DNA from: an uncultured Bacillaceae bacterium
Lineage (GTDB): Bacteria; Bacillota; Bacilli; Bacillales; Caldibacillaceae
Direction: 5' to 3'
Length of the DNA: 8,687 nucleotides
NCBI GenBank assembly: GCA_937983015.1
Contig: CALKAK010000058.1
Location: 1-8,687, forward strand
How positions within the stretch are numbered: position 1 is the first letter of the stretch; the number at the start of each line of letters is the position of its first letter. Below are positions 5,358 to 8,687 of the stretch, piece by piece. Both the position numbers and the translations under genes were made by a program. The notes under the pieces were generated by a model that was not told the origin of the DNA, did not search any database, and saw only the letters and a list, made by a program, of their open reading frames with translations.

Positions 5358-6806
5358 ATGAAATGGTTGCAGAGACTGGGACGTTCGTTGATGCTTCCCG
5401 TTGCGGTATTACCGGCCGCGGCCTTGTTGACCGGTATTGGTTACTGGATTGACCCGGCTGGTTGGGGTTCGGGGAATGCCGTAGCCTCATTCCTCATATC
5501 CGCCGGAAACGCGTTATTGGCAAACATACCGGTGTTATTTGCGGTTGGTGTTGCCCTGGGGATGGCTAAAGAGCGCGATGGTGCTGCTGGCCTGGCAGGT
5601 CTCGTATCCTTCTTGATCGTTAAGACAGTTCTTGACCCGTCGAACGTTGCCAATTTACAAGGAATAGAAGTTGATGCGGTTAACCCGGCATTTGGAAGTA
5701 TTAGTAATGCATTTATCGGAATCATCTCTGGTCTTGTTGCAGCTTATTGTTATAATCGTTTCCACAATGTTCGTTTGCCGGACTGGCTAGCCTTCTTTAG
5801 CGGTAGACGTTCGGTTCCGATCATGTCCGCCGTTATCATGTTGGCCGTTTCCCTCGTGTTATTGTTTGTATGGCCAGTTGCTTACTCCGGTCTTGTTGCT
5901 TTCGGTACTGCTATCAGTAAACTCGGTGCCTTCGGTGCCGGCTTATATGGATTCTTTAACCGTCTGTTGATTCCAACAGGTCTGCACCATGCTTTGAACT
6001 CGGTATTCTGGTTTGATACGATCGGAATTAACGATATCGGTAAATTCTGGGCTAGCGAAGGTGTAAAAGGTGTTACCGGTATGTATCAGGCGGGATATTT
6101 CCCGATCATGATGTTCGGTTTACCGGGTGCGGCTCTCGCCATGTACCATACGGCAAAACCGGGAACGAAGAAGAAAGTGGCCGGTTCACTGCTCTTCGCT
6201 GCAGCATTCGCATCCTTTGTAACGGGTGTTACCGAACCGATCGAGTTTTCCTTCATGTTCTTAGCACCAGCATTGTATGTCGTTCATGCCTTGTTAACCG
6301 GATTGTCTTTGATCATCGCTTCCTTATTCCACTGGACAGCCGGCTTTAGCTTTAGTGCCGGGGCCATTGACTTTATCCTGAGTTTGCGCGTGCCGATTGC
6401 GAATCAGCCGTATATGTTGCTCATACAAGGATTGGTCTTCTTCTTCATATACTACTTCCTCTTCCGTTATCTTATCGTCAAGTTTGACTTGAAGACGCCG
6501 GGACGGGAAGATGAGGAATTGGAAGCCGTACCAGGGGCAGCGGTTGACGAAAAGGCTGAACAGTATCGGGCGATGGCCGAACAAATTCTTGAAGGACTAG
6601 GCGGCAATGAAAATATCGAGAACTTTGATTTCTGTGTAACCCGCTTACGGATTGACGTCAAGGATATGGATCAAGTCGATTTGGATAAAATTAATCGATC
6701 GGGTGTCACAGGTACCCATAAAGTCGGAGATAAAAGTCTCCAGGTCATCGTCGGTACAAATGTCCAATTCGTCTACGATGAAATGATGAAATTATATAAG
6801 AAGTGA
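5358..6806 (+). CDS. nagE: PTS EIICB permease, N-acetylglucosamine/glucose family (NagE-like)
   Basis: The 482-residue membrane protein imports and phosphorylates a hexose using phosphate passed from PEP through EI, HPr and an EIIA. The EIIC domain (about 1-375) starts with the family's LGRSLMLPVAVLPAAALL helix and carries FFSGRRSVPI, NRLLIPTGLHHALN (201-214), YFPIMMFGLP, the GVTEP(I)EF sugar-binding motif (290-297) and GFSFSAGAIDF. The LKTPGRED linker (378-385) leads to an EIIB domain (about 403-482) with the phosphorylated Cys426 in FDFCVTRLR. HHALNSVFWF and FSFSAGAIDF resemble NagE/NagP more than PtsG, so N-acetylglucosamine is the likelier substrate, though glucose or both remain possible. 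It ends after EIIB, with no IIA domain, so it must borrow one encoded elsewhere. Start 5358 gives the family's usual N-terminus; 5337 and 5349 are alternatives. Expression is probably set by the upstream cre box and RAT/terminator switch. Confidence 0.88.
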   Translation: MKWLQRLGRSLMLPVAVLPAAALLTGIGYWIDPAGWGSGNAVASFLISAGNALLANIPVLFAVGVALGMAKERDGAAGLAGLVSFLIVKTVLDPSNVANLQGIEVDAVNPAFGSISNAFIGIISGLVAAYCYNRFHNVRLPDWLAFFSGRRSVPIMSAVIMLAVSLVLLFVWPVAYSGLVAFGTAISKLGAFGAGLYGFFNRLLIPTGLHHALNSVFWFDTIGINDIGKFWASEGVKGVTGMYQAGYFPIMMFGLPGAALAMYHTAKPGTKKKVAGSLLFAAAFASFVTGVTEPIEFSFMFLAPALYVVHALLTGLSLIIASLFHWTAGFSFSAGAIDFILSLRVPIANQPYMLLIQGLVFFFIYYFLFRYLIVKFDLKTPGREDEELEAVPGAAVDEKAEQYRAMAEQILEGLGGNENIENFDFCVTRLRIDVKDMDQVDLDKINRSGVTGTHKVGDKSLQVIVGTNVQFVYDEMMKLYKK

Positions 6807-6820
6807 TGGAAACAATAACA

Positions 6821-6856
6821 ACGGGAAATTCCTTAACATGGGGAATTTCCCGTTTT
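6821..6856 (+). terminator. Terminator between the convergent EIICB gene and proC
   Basis: ACGGGAAATTCC (6821-6832) pairs with GGAATTTCCCGT around a short loop, followed by six T residues on the plus strand. Read on the minus strand, the same stem is followed by the T-rich but interrupted TTGTTATTGTTT, so it may also end the proC transcript, less efficiently. Confidence 0.85.
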
Positions 6857-6879
6857 TTGTATCATAGGTGATATTATGA

Positions 6880-7686
6880 TCAGCCATGGATTTGTTTGGC
6901 CTTTTCCATATTGACACGGATCGCATCGATGACCGCGGAACGCAGTCCTTTTTCTTCGAGACAGGCGATCGATTCGATCGTCGTTCCTCCTGGAGAACAG
7001 ACGCTGTCTTTGAGGGCACCTGGATGCATTCCCGTTTCCAGCACCATTTTGGCTGCACCTAAAACAGCCTGTGCGGCGAAAGTATACGCCTGTTTTCGTG
7101 ACATCCCATGCATGACCGCGCCATCAGCGAGTGCTTCGATAAAAATGTAGGTGAAAGCTGGCGATGAGCCTCCCACGGCAGTGATTATGTCCATTAAGGA
7201 TTCATCGACAAATTCTACCACACCGAAACTTTCAAATAATGAGCGGAGCTTGTCGCGATCTTCCGGAGTGACCAAAGCGTTCACAGCGATACCCGTGATG
7301 CCTTCGCCGACCTGTGCAGGTATATTGGGCATCGCTTTGGCTAATTTGACCGGTCTGTTAAATCGCCTCTCATTTTTCGCAATCGATTCACCGACTGCCA
7401 CCATAACTACAATCGCATTTTCTTTGAGGACATCCTTTATTTCTGCGATTACTTGTTCATAAGATGCGGAGGTTGTTGTTAAAAAGACGATATCACAGTT
7501 TGCCGCAATTTCCCGGTTATCCTGTGTGGTATTAATGTTATATTTCTCTTTTACTTCTTTTAAATTACGTACAGAACGGTTCGATGCAAAAATTTGCCCG
7601 GCCGGTAAATAGTTTGAGCGAATGATTCCGCTGATCATCGCCATGGCGATATTACCACAGCCGATAAACCCCACCGTTGTGGTCAT
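6880..7686 (-). CDS. proC: Pyrroline-5-carboxylate reductase
   Basis: The 268-residue enzyme catalyses the last step of proline synthesis, NAD(P)H-dependent reduction of 1-pyrroline-5-carboxylate, in the cytosol. The N-terminal Rossmann domain has GFIGCGNIA (6-14), then SNRS, a DIVFLTTT strand and the family's AMPN motif (118-121). The C-terminal dimerisation and catalytic domain has GSSPAF (173-178), EALADGAVMHGMSR and the P5CR signature region (about 222-243, PGALKDSVCSPGGTT), all intact. The length is usual for the family. The start is ATG at 7686, with AAGGAGG (7699-7693) seven bases upstream. It lies alone on the minus strand, convergent with the PTS gene. I saw no T-box element in its leader, although some Bacillus proline genes use them. 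Bacillus genomes often have several P5C reductases, so this may be one of a set. Confidence 0.95.
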   Translation of the reverse strand: MTTTVGFIGCGNIAMAMISGIIRSNYLPAGQIFASNRSVRNLKEVKEKYNINTTQDNREIAANCDIVFLTTTSASYEQVIAEIKDVLKENAIVVMVAVGESIAKNERRFNRPVKLAKAMPNIPAQVGEGITGIAVNALVTPEDRDKLRSLFESFGVVEFVDESLMDIITAVGGSSPAFTYIFIEALADGAVMHGMSRKQAYTFAAQAVLGAAKMVLETGMHPGALKDSVCSPGGTTIESIACLEEKGLRSAVIDAIRVNMEKAKQIHG

Positions 7687-7747
7687 GGACTTCCTCCTTT
7701 CCGCCTAAAACGTTAAAGTATGAAAATATCCGGTCGAAAAGATTTCC

Positions 7748-7776
7748 TTGACAACTACAAGATTAAATTTTAGATT
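7748..7776 (+). promoter_or_regulatory. Candidate promoter of the DUF4260 remnant
   Basis: A consensus TTGACA (7748-7753) is followed after 17 bases by TAGATT (7771-7776). It faces the broken DUF4260 gene, about 85 bases ahead. A weak opposite-strand promoter for proC (TTGACT at 7800-7795 and TAATCT at 7777-7772) would share the same -10 zone. Confidence 0.4.
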
Positions 7777-7864
7777 AAACAAAAAAGACAGAATAGTCAA
7801 ATGAAACTAGTGCCCCAGTTCGTTCTTACCCCATAATTTTTAACGTTTGTTGAGGTGGAACCGT

Positions 7865-8268
7865 TTGTTTGTGAGACTAATGATTCGTTTGGAAGGATTG
7901 GCGGTACTTGCGGTTTCTCTATATTTTTTTATGGAAAACAGGATATCAGCTGGCTTTATTTTTTTATATTGTTATTTGCTCCTGATCTTTCATTACTCGG
8001 TTATCTGTTAAATAAAAAGGTTGGTACGGTATCGTAAAACTTGCTACACACGGATACATTCCCACTGATTGGAATTGTCATAGCGGCCAACTTAACTAAT
8101 TCATATCTTTTAGCGTTTGGGCTAATCTGGTGCGCTCATATTGGAATGGACCGATTGCTGGGGGTCGGTCTCAGATATTCGACGAATTTTTCGCGAAACC
8201 AATATTCAAAAATTATGAATGATGAAAGGGGAAAAGCTCTAAAATGGAGCGAAAAGAGTGGATGGTAA
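7865..8268 (+). pseudogene. Broken DUF4260-family small membrane protein
   Basis: Joined across a frameshift and a stop, the translation matches the DUF4260 family of small integral membrane proteins of unknown function. Recognisable blocks are IRLEGLAVLAVSLYFF, then (new frame) FAPDLSLLGYLLNKKVGT, NLLHTDTFPL, and FGLIWCAHIGMDRLLGVGL. The first frame begins at TTG 7865 (GAGGTGG six bases upstream) or GTG 7871. Lesion one is a missing base at the T7 run 7924-7930, which moves reading one frame back; without it translation continues briefly into other sequence. Lesion two is TAA at 8035-8037, exactly where the family has Tyr in YNLxH. The frame then stays open to TAA 8266-8268. The tail after GLRYSTNF is longer than I expect for the family. 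About three or four hydrophobic segments are visible. The cellular role is unknown, and decay appears recent. Confidence 0.82.
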
Positions 8269-8283
8269 AAAATTTTTGACGGT

Positions 8284-8687
8284 TTGCTTACACTGGAAAC
8301 GAAGATTTAATATTACGGAAAATCATCCGAAATGATGTTTGGGATATTGATCAGGTTGGGGAGGATTCGGAAGTTTTTCGTTACGTACCCCGGGAAACTT
8401 AACTGCCATAACGAATACCGGAAAATCCGTGAAGTATATTTTGCGGAGATCTGCTCATGGAAATCTTGTGCCGTGGGGGATTGAATATAAAGAATAGCGA
8501 AAATTGATCGATACCATCAATTTTGCTTCCGGGAAATACGTCATAAAAAAATAGAGATCGGGCACGTCCTCGGAGCTAATTATTGAGGAAGGGGGACTGC
8601 GAAAGAAGACGCCCGGGCCGTGACCGATTCGGTTTTTTCCAATATGGATTTAATCCGAGTTGAAGGAAGATGCTTTGCGGAAAGTAA
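8284..8687 (+). pseudogene. Heavily broken GNAT acetyltransferase, RimJ/RimL type, cut by window end
   Basis: Following homology through four frame segments reveals a RimJ/RimL-like N-acetyltransferase. The segments are LTLETK; LILRKIIRNDVWDI and VFRYVPRET; ITNTGKSVKYILRRSAHGN, VPWGIEYKE and RKLIDTINFASGKYV; and IEIGHVLGANY, GRGTAKEDARAVTD and LIRVEGRCFAES. Lesions are a missing base in the Arg codon at 8305-8306, a missing T at 8399-8400 (TAA follows at 8400-8402), TAG at 8495-8497 between KE and RKLI, a missing A in the run 8545-8551, and TGA at 8584-8586 where the family has Trp in NYWGxG. The last block belongs to acetyl-CoA-binding motif A. The apparent start TTG 8284 gives MLTLETK, normal for this family, but no Shine-Dalgarno is evident. 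Five lesions make a functional product implausible. The 3' end lies outside the window. Confidence 0.82.

Noticed and set aside
7687..7860. T-box riboswitch in the proC leader.
   Set aside because: No TGGNACC T-box motif or matching specifier stem is visible on the minus strand, and the leader looks too short.
7924..7936. T_TTT_TTT heptamer at the DUF4260 frame change as a programmed -1 ribosomal frameshift site.
   Set aside because: The heptamer is in the correct phase for -1 slippage, but the shifted frame meets a TAA at 8035 in the middle of the conserved domain, so slippage would not give a full product. Gene decay is simpler.
8495..8497. In-frame TAG in the GNAT remnant as a recoded (pyrrolysine-like) codon.
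   Set aside because: The same gene has three frameshifts and a further TGA stop, which makes inactivation the only reasonable reading.

Overview
The window looks like chromosomal DNA from a low-to-moderate GC Bacillota, probably a Bacillaceae member. Shine-Dalgarno sites are strong AAGGAG/GAGGTGA types, TTG and GTG starts are used, promoters are sigma-A-like, intrinsic terminators are frequent, and the control elements (a cre-like box and a GlcT/LicT-type antiterminator with its RNA target) are typical of Bacillus relatives. The species cannot be named from this sequence alone.

Layout, left to right. Positions 1-338 hold no gene I can defend, but contain a minus-strand terminator (71-104) and a plus-strand terminator (155-197). 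Then come a QorB/NmrA-type NAD(P)-binding oxidoreductase (339-1208) and a large fused ATPase-permease ABC exporter of the MacB type (1320-3644) with its own terminator. Next is a broken gene of the YgbA 'nitrous oxide-stimulated promoter' family (3808-4128). It is followed by a BglG-family antiterminator of GlcT/LicT type (4198-5031) and a PTS EIICB permease of the N-acetylglucosamine/glucose family (5358-6806). On the minus strand lies proC (6880-7686). The right end holds two more broken genes: a DUF4260-type small membrane protein (7865-8268) and a GNAT acetyltransferase (8284 to the window end).

The best-resolved functional unit is 4198-6856. The antiterminator gene sits directly upstream of the permease, whose leader carries a promoter (TTGTAA-17-TAAAAT), a cre-like box just upstream of it, an RNA antiterminator target (RAT), and a terminator whose 5' arm overlaps the RAT. 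This is the classic PTS sugar-uptake switch: with sugar present the antiterminator binds the RAT and blocks the terminator. What is less usual is that a GlcT-like RAT controls a NagE-like EIICB with no fused IIA domain.

The most notable other feature is three independently decayed genes sharing about ten lesions: six single-base frameshifts, mostly losses and several in homopolymers, and four in-frame stops at codons that homologues keep as Cys, Tyr, Trp and probably Gln. The five other genes are intact. I found no CRISPR array, insertion sequence, tRNA or rRNA, and no convincing undescribed system.
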